Below are positions 25,389-38,400 of a stretch of 64,000 nt of DNA, piece by piece (position 1 is the first letter of the stretch; every line of letters starts with the position of its first letter). The notes under the pieces were generated by a model. That model worked only from the letters and a program-made list of their open reading frames with translations. It ran no database searches and had not been told where the DNA came from. The stretch is from Enoplolaimus lenunculus (taxonomy: Eukaryota > Nematoda > Enoplea > Enoplida > Thoracostomopsidae), in contig JASANG010001604.1 in assembly GCA_030248215.1 (NCBI GenBank), forward strand, positions 62,001 to 126,000, given 5' to 3'. Both the position numbers and the translations under genes were made by a program.

Positions 25389-25479
25389 TAGTAATGCCGG
25401 AAATTGTTTTTCTGCTACTGTTTGATATGAAATAAAAATTACGAAATTCATCCAAAATCTTAAAAATTTCGGCCCATGT

Positions 25480-25823
25480 TACTATAAAGGCCGTCCCAAT
25501 TGCCTGGGACACAAATATACCCGGAGTGCGCACTTATGCGCTCTTGTTTACATATGCACAGGCAGATATATTTGCATAGGTATATAATATATAAATACAT
25601 ATATATAAACATATATATGTGTATATATAATATATACACATATATCTGTCACATTTGTCCCATCTGTCCCAATTGCCCCATCTGTCCCGCTTTCCCATCT
25701 GTCTTCTGTCCCAATTATATTTTTGGAATGTACTCCTGGTACATTGCTGTCCCGGGAAAATGGGACGTGTACTCCTGGTACATTTCTGTCCCGGGAAAAT
25801 GGGACGGCCTTTAAAGTAAACAT
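25480..25823 (+). mobile_element. MITE with AAAGGCCGTCCC inverted ends
   Basis: Left end ATAAAGGCCGTCCCAATTG and right end inverse TTAAAGGCCGTCCCATTTTC give about 28 bp of imperfect terminal inverted repeat. The interior holds a TATA-rich tract (25,560-25,640), a GTCCCAT(C)TGTCCC run, and two tandem 39-bp copies of TGTACTCCTGGTACAT plus GTCCCGGGAAAATGGGAC. Apparent open frames here are a by-product of the low-complexity DNA. Confidence 0.65.
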
Positions 25824-26339
25824 TGGCCAAAATTTCCATGCATTCCCTTTTCTTGAAAGCCCATTGGCAGAAAAATAAAACATCTTTGATTCTTATACGT
25901 CAGTATCCGTTTCCGTTATTTCTTCAACAAACTGTGAGCTTGACAATATTGGCTGCAAAATTTTCTGCGGTATCTGGTCTACCGGGTGCACTTTTCATTC
26001 AGTTAAACGCAACACATTTACATCGACAGAAATTATATTTCCACACAAATTCGCAGCACTACCAAAAACACGTAGCAAAAACCAATTCAACGCTCACTTT
26101 ATGTGAAAAAGCACGCTTTATTTCTAGAACAAAATGTATAGATAACAGGGACCATGTATAGAACAGGGCCGGAACGTTTTCCGGCCGGACTGTTGTAGAC
26201 TATTAAGATTATAAATTTTGCAAAATTTTACTACCGAAATTGCCGGAACCTCCAGGAAAAATTCTACCGCAGCCGGAGGCAGATCTCAGGTTGTGCTGTA
26301 CCTGATAGATCAAATCACATCATCATAATGAGATATGGG

Positions 26340-26729
26340 AAGGGTGCAACCGAAATTCCGGTTCCGGTAGGGAAATCCGTTATTTTTCACTATCTGGTTC
26401 CGGTAAAAAACCCGGTATTTCGGTATTGAAAATTATCTCACACAAAAATTTAAGGAAAATTGTCATATTCTAACTTAATTTTCTAAAATGGTCTGAGCGT
26501 GTATTGTCAAAATTTTTAATTTGTATCATTCTTCACAATTGATCATACGTTGCCAGCTACAGAATTTGTTTCCTTGATTTTGGCATGCTAAATGGTGTGT
26601 TTACACCGTTAAAAGCTATAAAATAGCGTTAAAAATTAATTTTTCAGTAACAACAATTTTTTGTTTTCCGATTCCGGTATTTTTTTAAACTTTCCGGTTC
26701 CGGTATTATACAATTCCGGTTGTACCCTG
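26340..26729 (+). mobile_element. hAT-type MITE, family D (copy 2)
   Basis: A 390-bp sister of 22,149-22,578 (AAGGGTGCAACCGAAATTCC … CCGGTTGTACCCTG), flanked by the perfect 8-bp duplication GATATGGG (26,332-26,339, 26,730-26,737). The first base is A where the family has C. It lies in the gap between the convergent Rac and TAF3 genes. Confidence 0.9.
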
Positions 26730-26797
26730 GATATGGGCACGAACATTTTCAAAATAACGATAAAAACTATCTGAGATTCCGGACGATTCGGACCTGC

Positions 26798-27110
26798 TAA
26801 TAGGGCCCATGTACAGATGTGAGGGCTGTAACAGTGTATAAGTATATTTTTAAGCCAAGGCCTCCCTCAGCGAAAGAATTAACATATTCCGGCCTATGTA
26901 AAGTTCTGGAGTGGAACGATTTCTGCGGAACTGCAATAGAATACGCTCAAGCTTTCATTGTTACGCTCAAGTTATGAAAATGTTTCTACTACTGTTATGA
27001 ACCTATCCTATACATTTTGGCCCATATTCCTAAGCCTAGGCTTAACAAAAAATAGACCTAAAGCTAAGCTTAGCTCCCACGAAAAATATTCGACCGTCAT
27101 CAATGGGGTC
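26798..27110 (+). mobile_element. degenerate CTTAGG-MITE pieces
   Basis: GGGCCCATGTACAG, GGCCTATGTAAAGTTCTGG, then CCTAAGCCTAGGCTTAAC, CTAAAGCTAAGCTTAGC and TCCCACGAAAAATATTCG match successive parts of the CTTAGG-MITE seen at 9.3-9.8 and 63.4 kb, apparently two nested or broken copies. Confidence 0.6.
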
Positions 27111-27261
27111 CCTGATATTATAAAACCGCAAAAAGGAATGTAGGGAGAACAAAAATTGGTCCGCTTGTAAAATTTTGTAGAATAAACATCAATAAGATTG
27201 ATAATGTATATATCATCAGGGAGTAAACGAATAGTAAAAATAAGAGAACGGATATTGAAGC

Positions 27262-27562
27262 GTAAAAGTTTCAAAGATGTTTTATATTTGCGCTAACACC
27301 ATTGTCGCGTGCATATATTCGCTAGGCTTTCTAAAATTTTAAATAAAAAAATGGCGCATTCATTGAAATTTTAAAATTTTGGACGAATTTCGTACTTTTT
27401 ATTCCATTTCGAGCAATTGCAGCAATATCTGTAATGAAAAATTGAGATATATAAGTGATTTATAACTAATTTTGAGCTTACAAATAACAGAATATCCGTT
27501 ATTACTATAACGGAAACAGACACGATTTTTTACCGGAAATCGACATCCGGTTACACTCTGGT
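27262..27562 (+). mobile_element. family D-related MITE fragment
   Basis: Shares GCAGCAATATCTG, GAGATATATAAGTGATT and ACCGGAAATCGACATCCGG then TTACACTCTG with the fragment at 24,872-25,142. It overlaps the probable TAF3 3' UTR, so the TAF3 transcript may end within a transposon remnant. Confidence 0.5.
27398..27403 (-). promoter_or_regulatory. candidate poly(A) signal for TAF3
   Basis: AATAAA on the minus strand, about 180 bp after the TAF3 stop codon. It is the nearest canonical hexamer, but it lies in MITE-derived sequence and is unsupported by transcripts. Confidence 0.4.
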
Positions 27563-27583
27563 ATATATTAATACAGATTTCAA

Positions 27584-28163
27584 TCATCTTTTCGACTTCT
27601 TTTTAGCTGCCACTGTACCAATCTTTCTACCTCTTCCGCGACCACGGCCGCGAGATGGTCCAACGCTATTAACACTGGAAAATCCTCCAGTAACTCCGCT
27701 GCTAGCCACTTTGGTCTCAGTAGAACCCGCTGGTAATTGGATGGCAGATGGCTGTGAACCAAACCGCTTAAGACAATTTTGCGGACAGTACCACTTTTGT
27801 TCCTCTGGAGGCGCTTGAGATAAACCCACACAATCCCTGAAAATATTGTAAAAATAACCCTAAATAACTGCTCTACAACAGTTTGTAAATTTGTTTTATC
27901 CGCCGGTACTGACGTACTGAACCAACTAAACCTACAAATCGCCACGTCACGTGTATCGTGATAGAGAAAAAAAATGGACGTTATAGAATCCCGACGTTGT
28001 CTAGCAGCACAAATATTACAAAGAATGCTGTTAAAAACATATTACCTAATAAACGTTAGTATTTAAACAATGCTCACCAATGAAACCATAAATCACATCC
28101 GTCGCAAGCGATCATATGTGCACCTTCAACATAAGCCTTTCCGCAAGCAGGACAGATCCATTC
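27584..28163 (-). other. TAF3: TAF3 PHD-finger exons (16 and 17)
   Basis: Exon 16 encodes EWICPACGKAYVEGAHMIAC and DGCDLWFH; exon 17 adds WDCVGLSQAPPEEQKWYCPQ then NC. The C4-H-C3 zinc ligands are C1861, C1864, C1877, C1880, H1885, C1888, C1903 and C1907. The aromatic-cage residues known for human TAF3 binding to H3K4me3 (Met, Asp, Trp) are all present as M1874, D1878 and W1883. The intron splits the Trp codon of FHW. The last ligand pair is spaced C-x3-C, one residue longer than the usual C-x2-C. After the finger come alternating Gly-Arg dipeptides and KKKSKR before the stop. Confidence 0.9.
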
Positions 28164-31100
28164 CTGAAAACAATCCAACAAGTCAAAAACAAACACACAA
28201 AATACCCTATGTATATAGCCGACTAAAGTTCGGAGTAAAGTTGACCACCTCTACATTTTGCTCTGAAACTGTTTTCATTCAATTAGATTTTTAAATTTAT
28301 ACGAGATACTTCGGACCAACATTTTACTACTTTGTAACAATCATAAGGGAAGCAATGAAAGTTCTCGAAAACAATTTTACAGTTTGCAATGAGCGAAATT
28401 TTGCTGAGCTTACAAACAGGGTGCAACCGGTTATTAATTTACTGGATCTCAAAACCGGCGCCGGATAATGTATTTTTACCGGCACCGGATGTACAGCGGA
28501 TATAAGCATCTCACTATTGTGCATCGTACGAAATTTTTGACTCGACTAAAACTATTTATTCACTGAATTACTATTGGCTTGAATTTTTTATCTTAATCAG
28601 ATTGAAAATAGCTTCTGGAGCTGCCAGCAACTGCAGTCACAGCAAATTATTTGCAATATCCACGTATAAAACGCGAGTTGTGATATTCGGTACCACAGCC
28701 TTAAATATGCGGTAGGATCAAACCGTATATAGCTGGATACAAATATAGGGTTTAGCGTACATTTAACCGGAACCGAATATCTGGCCGCTCCCTGCTTACA
28801 AGCATCAACATTTTAATTTTGACACAGCGATTGCAAACACTTCAATGATCAATGAATTTATTGAACACGTGCGTAAAAACACCGATGCTAATACCACATA
28901 TATAGAAAGTGTGCGAGATTTTCGACCATCCGAAATTTTAAGCTTCGTAATCTTTTTGTCATACCACTGCATATATAAGCTAGGATTAGTCTAAACTTCT
29001 TAAAAATTGACTGTCTAACATGTTAAGTAGACTGTAGTAATTTTAGGTTTAATAAATAACAATTGCTCCTGAACGAACAACAACTTAAAAACAACATATT
29101 AGAGAAATACAACTGAGTCAAACTAAACGCATTCAGCAAAACGCGAAAAAATTTTAACTTTCAAATAAGAGCAGTTGAGCCATAAAATACACAACGTTAA
29201 CATCTACAACAACAGACACAGTCTAAGTCGAACCAAAAGAAAAAATGACAGGAAGTACAATAATCCATAAACCATAAACTCGTTTACTTTTGAAATATAT
29301 AATTTACAGAATTGATTTGTTTAAATAGTTTACTAAACCTGCGACAAAATAGTTTACAAAACTTGCTAACTTAAAAATATTATGATCGTAATCATATTTC
29401 AACTGCGATGCCGTACGACACAATTCAGTGTGTACTTCCAGTAGTAACACAGTGCTTATTACAAACCAATGATTATACGACAAAAATAATTACCGATAGC
29501 TTTCTTAGGAGCTGCAAAAGTATTGCTTATATTGAACAAGTTACGGTGAGTGTATAATTTTTTAATTAATGCAGTACCACAAAGCTGACGCTTTCAGTGC
29601 TGTTATATTATGTATGTACGTGAAAAAAGTAGGGTGTCGGCACATCCCTCGAAAAGCCAAAATTCAACATTTTTCGTGTTACATTGCCTCTAATCTACAG
29701 TTTTAAAACTGCATTAAGAATTTAAAAAAACCTCAATCAAAGTTCTGAGAAAATGGTTGATTAGTAAACAGACCTTAAGGGAAAAGCTACAACATCACGT
29801 AGTTTTGCAACAAAGCTGCAAAGTTAATGTTCGGTGGGTACAATCGTATTTCTACAACAGGTGGTGAATGGCTGGCCCAAGGTAAGTAACATATTAGGTA
29901 AAATATATTCTCATACAAAACCACATATAAAAAATTTCTTAAAACCACAGTAGCATTACTGACAAAAATGCACACTGTCATTGAAAACTGCTTGTTTGTA
30001 ATGATATTACTGCTGATTGAGTTTAGGACGTTCATTAAAACAACAAAAACCATACCTCAAATTCTCAAAATTTACCTCGCTGGTATCCACTACGTCACCA
30101 CGAGTAGAAACTCCAGCTACACCGTCAATATTTTCGTTACCCGGCATCGCGGGTGACGGTGCACTCGACTTGACTGTTGTTATTTCGAAGTGTAAATCGT
30201 CATCTTCTACAGGTTCTGGTTCATACTGCTCACCAGGTTGTTCGTTACGAGATCTCGACTTTGAAACTTCCTATAACACAACTTGAAAATTTGCACAGAT
30301 CGTGACAGTCAGTCTTTGAAGGATTATTATCAACTTAACCGAACATCTTTTATAGGTTATACTTAACCTCAGTTGTTTGCTCGGCTTCTAACACTTAATA
30401 ATATTTACTCCCTGAAATCCATACCAGTCACACTTCGACCTGCCGTGAAAACTGTTTAAATAGCGTCTGTATGATAAAAATACTAACACTTACGGTGAGT
30501 TCTGACCAGAAACAAGCTTAGTGAATGGTACTTCACTATCAAGAGCTAGGTTTTAAACGTTTTCTTTCGTCGCTGTATCTCAAAAACGTTTGATAACAAA
30601 AAGTATACAAACTGCATCGAAACACTCAACAATTACACTATGGCATGTGGTCTTGACTGGACTTGGTAAACATTTTCAATCTAACAACCCTAACCAACAT
30701 ACACCATGCTTCACATCACTTGTTTTCTGTCTACATTCTTTCGCGTCAGGTTTGTCGTACTTTCGACCATATTTAGAACTTTTATTAGAACTCGCGGAAT
30801 TAGTTCGTTCGACAGTTCCTGATGTCGAAGAACGTGACTGTGGGCATTGAGAAGGCTCACATCGTACCACCAATCTCAGTTTTGGCACCGCTGGATTTGA
30901 ATTCTTGCAGCCGGGCTGCTGCATTAAATTGTGTCTTTCCAAGCTTGAACTAGCAGTAGTATCGTTGGTAGCGGTCCATTCCATAGTGTGTCCACTAACC
31001 GACGGCCGAACGTCATCGCCGCTTTCGTTTTCACTCATAATGCTTTGGTCGAGATCAGCGATAGGCTGGACGGACAAACTGTCGTGGTATACCGAAGACG

Positions 31101-32464
31101 ACTCGGTTGTGATTGGGGCCGCGGGATGAAAATGTGAAGGACTTGTGGGACTAATCGAACGAGGTGATGGACTTAGAGGAGGGGGAGTTATTGTGTCACC
31201 TGATGCGTCCAATCCGGTACCATCACCTGAATGACCATCTCGACGGCCATCAACTACAACCGATGAGTTACCGCCGCCGTCTGGAGTGAAACAAATTGAT
31301 CGAATACTTGTAGGTGATTGAGAATGAAGCGACGGTGACTTTGGCGGAGGTGAGTGAGCGTTAGGCCGGGGTGACGCTATAATAAACAAAACAGATTTAT
31401 TGCCCAACTACTTTTAACTGCAAAATGAATATATACCTAATTTAAACAAACTTTGCAACCTGCTCTGTGCTATGGATTTGATAAACCTAAAATAATGTTT
31501 CTGTCCATTTGCTGTCCAAAACGAGCATACTATATCTTATTACCTGCTTAAAGCAACAGGTGTAGTAAGATTACGAAACAACTTAGAAAGTTCATGCTTA
31601 CTCTTCATCATGAATATTCATATCATTATTATTCACTTGCAATAGCACACAAAATCGGACAATTTATCGTAAATAGTTTTGTCTTTGTCAGACCTACCAT
31701 GTGTACAATTATCTTCAGTAAAATCACCATAAGTGTCATTATCATGTGTCGAATTGCCTTCCACCTTTAACTTTGAGCTGCTTTGTTTTTGTTTTCGTCT
31801 AAGTTCCATCACAGATGAATGAGGTGGAGAGTCATTTCCGTACGTAATGGCGCTGTTTACATTGTCACAATCGCCACGATTAGTTGATGATAAAATTTCG
31901 GGTTTCGTTAGCTCATACTGCTCGTAATCCGTAACTCTAAATAACAATAAACCGCCAGAGACTCTCCATTGGCGTTGTAAACAGCATGGTTACAGAAAAC
32001 GACAAAAAATTGGCAACGGACCATGGACAATAATAAAAATAAAACAGTTATTTCCACTTTTACATTGCAAAAGAATACCGAATTTGCTATCAAGAAGCAT
32101 ACTCTAACTGTACGCTTTAATAATATAAACAGCATACTGCCACACATTACGTCTCATATTAACTACATGTCATTCATTTTGATAACTAATGCATTTTCTA
32201 AGTTGAAATTTATTTTCCAAACCGGTTTGAAGCTTTTCAATTACAACAAATTGCTGGGACTTGTTATTCTGTCGCATCTTCTTATACCATGATGTCTCTT
32301 ACAACAGAATGAGCAAATATTTCTGTTTGAAAACACCAATTGAAACGGGCACGAAATAAAAATCCCTAGAAATCACGAGTATTCAGTGTGTACAAAACGC
32401 GCCACTGAGTAAAGTTACAGTTCAGTTCAGAAACGAGAACCACTAATCAATCCTTAGCGCTTCT

Positions 32465-32495
<31 letters not shown>

Positions 32496-35400
32496 CAACA
32501 ACAACAATAATAATAATAATAATAATAATAATAAAGTGTTTTCTTCAAACCGCCTTTCAATTATCAAATTGTATTGAGCGAAGCTCGGTCATACTTGTGA
32601 AATATGAAATACTTTAGTATTGAATCTCACTGCTTGCAACCCTAATAATCAGTTAAATAATTTAAAAAGTCCTAATTTTAGCTTAATTAATTATACTAAT
32701 ATGCAAATTAGCTATTATCTAACTATTTCGTTATCGATTCTGAAGGTTTATAAACAATTTATTCCGATTGATCGCACCAATAACCCTTCAGTAATCCTTA
32801 TAATCAGTGAAATAATTTAAAAAGTTTTAATTTAGGCTTAACTAATTAAGCTAATATGCAAATTAGCTATTAGCTAACTGTTCGATTATAAGTTTTATAG
32901 GTTTATAAACACTTTATTCTGATTTTGTGTACCCAGAAACCCTTTGGGACAACAATTACATTGCTTGTAACTCTAATAATTAGTGAAATTCAGTAAAGTC
33001 CTAATATACACTTAACCAATTATGCTAATCAGCCTGCAGCTAACAAACGGCTTAAAGTTTTAAATTCCAATGCGAGGTTAACACCCCGGAATAAAAAGCT
33101 TTCAAACAAAAAAGTTTATCAAAATCGGTTCCGCGGTTCCTGAGATTCTTTTTGGACGGACGGACATCCACGTTTCGACCCCAAGCACACAAAATAAAAC
33201 GCTTCGCGAAACAACTACTTATAAAACCTACCTTTCCGCCAAATTTTCGACAGTTACAACGCTAACGCTACTATGTTCTCCACTGACATTGTGCTCGGCT
33301 GTCTGTGATTGAAGATTAATATCGTCATCTTCGACATATTCTGTTGGCTCTTGTTTCGGTGTTCGCATTGGCAATCTCAGGACAAGTTTCGGTACCTTCA
33401 TCTAAAATAGTAAACACTGCATCACGGAAGGTATGCCATAGCGTGCAGGTTAACTCATCATTGTGTAAAACAGAACTGCGCTAATAAATGCTAATGAATA
33501 AAAGTCATAAATTCTCTCTCCTACGATTAAATGCTCACAGTCTCATTGTTTCTAAATTTGAGATAGCTCCGCTCTTACAGTGACGTTTATTAGTTAGCGA
33601 TTAAAATTTACTTTTCTTTCTTACCCCAAGTTTGTATCCACAGGAGACGTATGTTATCTTGCCCACTATTCGTGAGCACTCTATGAAAACCCCAGTTATC
33701 TGTAGTTTTACCTCTAGTACTTCGCAATCAGATCCGTCATTGACTGTGATTTCTTCTCCTCGGTTCAACATTTCATCACGCGTACCATCCATTGCGTGTT
33801 CTATATGTCGACTAGAGTTGCGCGACTGTATTTTTTCTACTGATTCCTCTCCCAATGTCGACGATTCATCGTGAGCCAACTGCAAATTATGTCGTCGTCT
33901 TTTTTCTTTTCTATCCTTCTTTCGCTTCTTTCGAGTGTTGTCCACTGAAGGACTCGCTGAGCTATCAGCTGCTACATCTGCTGTTCCAACCGTGGTTGCG
34001 CTATCACTCCGGTAGCCGTCTGTAAGTAGCAATCAACATTTCAACGGCAAATGCTAAACATATGTCCAACTCATTCGCCTATTTTCAGGAAAACGAACAT
34101 GTGTAACATGTGCAATAAACGAGCGAAAAAACAATAAACCTGCAACACCCTCGTTCTCACCTAGCCAAAGCATCAAACAGCCTTATTACTTTAGCCCTGC
34201 CCGCTAACCTTTATCGTTTGACAACGGAGAAACTGAATCAGTTTTTGAGTGTTGAACACTTATTCGAATCTTTGGAATACCATGCGGGCTCACTAATTGT
34301 TGCTTCACTGCTAAATCATTATGTTTAGACTCAAACGATTCTGAAAGCCGAGAACCAGGTGTGCCGCTGCGTACAGGCGACGAATTACACTGACTACTGT
34401 CTACTTCCTGCCTTAATTCCGAATACGAGTCTGAGTGACTTTGTTCCACTTTTGGCGATACTTCATCGACAATCGAAGAACAAACGTCGGCTGAAAGTAA
34501 CAAAACTCACAATAACTAATTCAACCAAAAACGACACATAATTTCAATTTTTTGCCAAAGAATTTGGCAAATATATCTAAAGATAATGTGGCGTGTGGTG
34601 TTTACGGCTACTGAAGACGAAAAATTCGAGATGTAGAATAAATGACGAATTGATGAAATTTGAACAAAATGAGGGGATTTGAAAGTTTTTTGATGGAGTT
34701 TACTTTTACAACCAGGAAAAGATATGTGGGTGACGGCCCATTTACACAGCCAATCCCCCACTTTTGGTCTGCCCTCAGGTTGAATCCCCCGCTTTATTCA
34801 GATTGCGAAACATCAAATAAGGTCTGTGTGATTTACACTTTAGAAAATTTTATAACATGTTGAAAAACCTAGAATATAACGCGAATACACCACTGCTGAA
34901 AACATGTATCAGCCAAAGACGCTGTTAAATAACACAGAAGAGAATGCTGTATAGTAATAGCTGGAATAGAAACATATAAAAATGCCCCCCACCCATTAAA
35001 CTGGGATTATTCGCCTCCAGTCCTCTCTCCCCAGGTTAAACCTAAGTGAACGCCCACAAAAATGAGAGGAAGAGGGCCGCATATGGGTGCAAGCAAAGTA
35101 AACCACAACTTACTATTCAACGGGTCTACACGATCAGAATCATTTTGTTCTGTTTTAGCTTCGCCACTGGTATTAACTTCCATTCCAGCATCAGATATTG
35201 ATTCCCGTAGTTCAACTGAATTACTTAAAGCTACAGGGGGCGACTGTGATGTTGGAGATGGTGACAACGTAGTTAGCAAAGCCTTCGTATTTATCCGAAG
35301 CAACGGAATAGACCGCTCAATCGGATCTTCTTGAATCACATCTTCATTTTTGTTTTCGGTCAAGTTCACTACGTCTCTGTTTTTCACCTCGGTACGCTCA

Positions 35401-38400
35401 TGGACATTGTTTGTTTCGGTCAGTTCTGACCCCTTGTCAATAATTTCGTCATTCAAACTGTCCTGTGACGATTTACAAGATTTGTTTGTACTACGATCTG
35501 AATGACTGAAGGCTTTTTGCTCCTTCGAACGACCGAAGTCTTTATGCTCATCACTAGTTCGTGCTTTTTGTTCTCCAATAGGTGATGGACTGCGAGACAA
35601 CCGTAAATCATCGAGAATTTTTGCGTCACTTTTAGACCCGCAGTCTGAAGTGTGGGAACTATTTTCACTTGCAGAAGAATGCATTGTTAATCGTAACGGA
35701 AGCGTTAACAATATCTTTTCTTTTGGAGGTTCAGTTGTAGCAGTTGGGGGATTCTGGACTCCAGCTGCTTCACTAGACCCTTGCGAGTGTGACGAATTTT
35801 GTTCAACCGGCGTAACCGTGTCCAGCAAACGTTCTCCAACATCTTCCACTGACGTTAGTCCGTGATCACTAGGTTCATTGTAAGTACCACTCGATTCCTG
35901 TTCACGTCTTGCGCGAGCATTAATCCTTAGAGGAGGCACGCGCTTCAGATTCTCGTATTCCAAGTTTAGTTGTTCTTCAGCAATAGGACTGGATGTTGTG
36001 GGGTGAGGTGGAACCCTAGACTCCGATACCATACTACTAGACAATAACTCATCAACGGGAGATGGTGTGCGAGACAAAATAAGATCATCTTCAATCTTGT
36101 GGGCTGATCCCAATTCAACCGGCACAGATTTTACAACGATGGGTTTGAATGTTTCGTCATCACCTGTAGAGCACACAACTTCCTTTTCGCCAACAATCAT
36201 ACACTCACTGTCGAAACTTCGATTCATTACGACATTTTCAACGCCGCCAGGAGGTAAAAAATTGCTACTGCTCGAAGTTTGCTCATGCGTTTCAGTTGGT
36301 GTGCTGTGTTTGAATACTGGTACCGTATCGTAAGAACACTGGTTCGATTCCACAGTCGTTTCAACTTTCAATGAATCACCATGAATTTTGGTAACTGTCA
36401 AAATATCTTGAGAAGATACACCCCCTGCCGGAGCTAGAGGTCTCATTTCGCTCACGATTGCGTGAACTCGTTCTGCTTTACGTTCTCGTTCTTCACGTCT
36501 AGCTTGCAACCGCTTCTGTAACATGATAATAAACGTTGTTGATACCATTAGTCTATGACAAATGCACGGGACATCCAAACACGAAACAAATAAATTTTTG
36601 CTTTAAAACCATGAATTTTTTAAACAATGTAAGTAGATACAACCATTTGAATACAAGATAAAACATCTTGCCGCTATATGTCTAACCACTAACCTGTCAT
36701 AATGCTCGCTCATTTACGCAGCAGTATACGATTTGCTTTAAACAAAATGTTGCAACTAGAATAGTTTTCCTCAATAAACTAAAATTTAATAACAGTGCAG
36801 TACTTTTAAAACTTTGATAAAAAATTTCAGACTGCTAAATTAGTTGTTTTATCTAACACTTATGATTACCTTTATAGTTTCTTTGTTAAAACGCAAGCGG
36901 CTGATTTTCAAAGTATCTTTAAGCTTCGCCTGCTGTATTACATCATCATTTGTAGACTCGCTTGATTGATTTTGTACGATTGAATCCACTAGAGAGTCCT
37001 AATGTGTGTAATATTTCACATATAGCATGCTCTTGTTTACTATATTGCAATGCACGAAAATATACTTTTCAAAAAGTGGACAATCTGTTCAAAGGGAAAC
37101 GGCGAAAAAACCAATAAGACTGCGTTTGTTAACAAAATACACAAGCAATGTTATAATCGAATGTACTGCTATTACCTGAAAATCACTTTTCATTTCGAAA
37201 ACATCCTCTTCATCTTGAACCGATCCCATTTGTTGCATCCCGCAAACTTCGTTCTGCCGAACTTCGCTGCAAGATATAGAACCAACAACGTTACTGTCAG
37301 ATATAGGATGTTGGTGTTCAGCAATCGCATCGCGAACAGATTCAGTTTTACAGTCCATTTCCTCACCATCGCTGTCAAGAGTGACCACATGTGTGGTTTG
37401 TGATGTTACAGGCCCAGAAGCACTAGCCGGCGTACTTGCAGTTGTGATTAACATTGTTCTACTTGTTGTTGGTTCTGCGACGTTCGTTCTTTCGCTAGCT
37501 ACACTTGTCATCATATTACCAGCGGACAACGTCGAAACATGAGTCCCTGTGGCAGCCAAATTACTTAAGACATTGTTTGCAATGGCTTGTGACGCAAGTT
37601 GTTGCTGAAAAAGCTGCTGTTGTAATCGCAATTGTTGTTGCTGCTGTTGTTGCTGCAACTCCTGTTGTAATTGCTGTTCAATCTGCTGCACTATGAGAGC
37701 ATTTTGCGCCTGCTGTGGTATAGTATTGGATGTTAGACCGGCGGCGGGCGGTGTAACATACTGAGCAGCTAGCTGTTGTGCAACAGCCTGGATTAACGAC
37801 GCAGGTACCCCTGCAACTTGCTGCTGAGCAAGGATATTTGTTAACGCTAAAGTAAATTGGTCGGCGGGCAATGTGCGAAACTGGCTTTGGAATAAATTTG
37901 AATTGAGCTTTGTTGAATTTAACACTGCGGCAAGTGAATTCGCGAATGGATTTAAAATTGCAGGAGATACATTTTTAGATTCTTCAATGACGCAACTAAT
38001 GCACTCATCAATATGTTGACGTGCTTCCGCTGCTGTTGCAATTTCATTACTGCCAACGTTTGCATTTAAGTTTAGCGTTTCAGGTAAAGTATTTAAACTT
38101 AAAATATTTATAGTAGAAGGTTCTGAACTTTGAGGTGTTGTTGTTGCAGTATCCGCATTCCAAAGCTTTTGCTCTATCCCACGGTTAACGGTGGTTCCTA
38201 AATTAAAAGATTGAAAACTTCACCTGCATATACAAGCGGCTTTTTTGCTGAGCTCTGGTCCTCATTTATTTATCATTTTCGGCGCCACTATATATTATAA
38301 CAAAATATGAGCTTTTTTACTTCCAGGTATTATTCACAAATTCATGTGTACGTATAACCGTATAAAGAACATTACACGGTTTGAACAGAACGAAGTTACT

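Noticed and set aside
25500-25883. Overlapping open frames on both strands with Cys-Pro or Gly-Thr-Asp repeats
   Set aside because: They read through GTCCC repeats and a TATA-rich tract of a MITE, in both strands at once.
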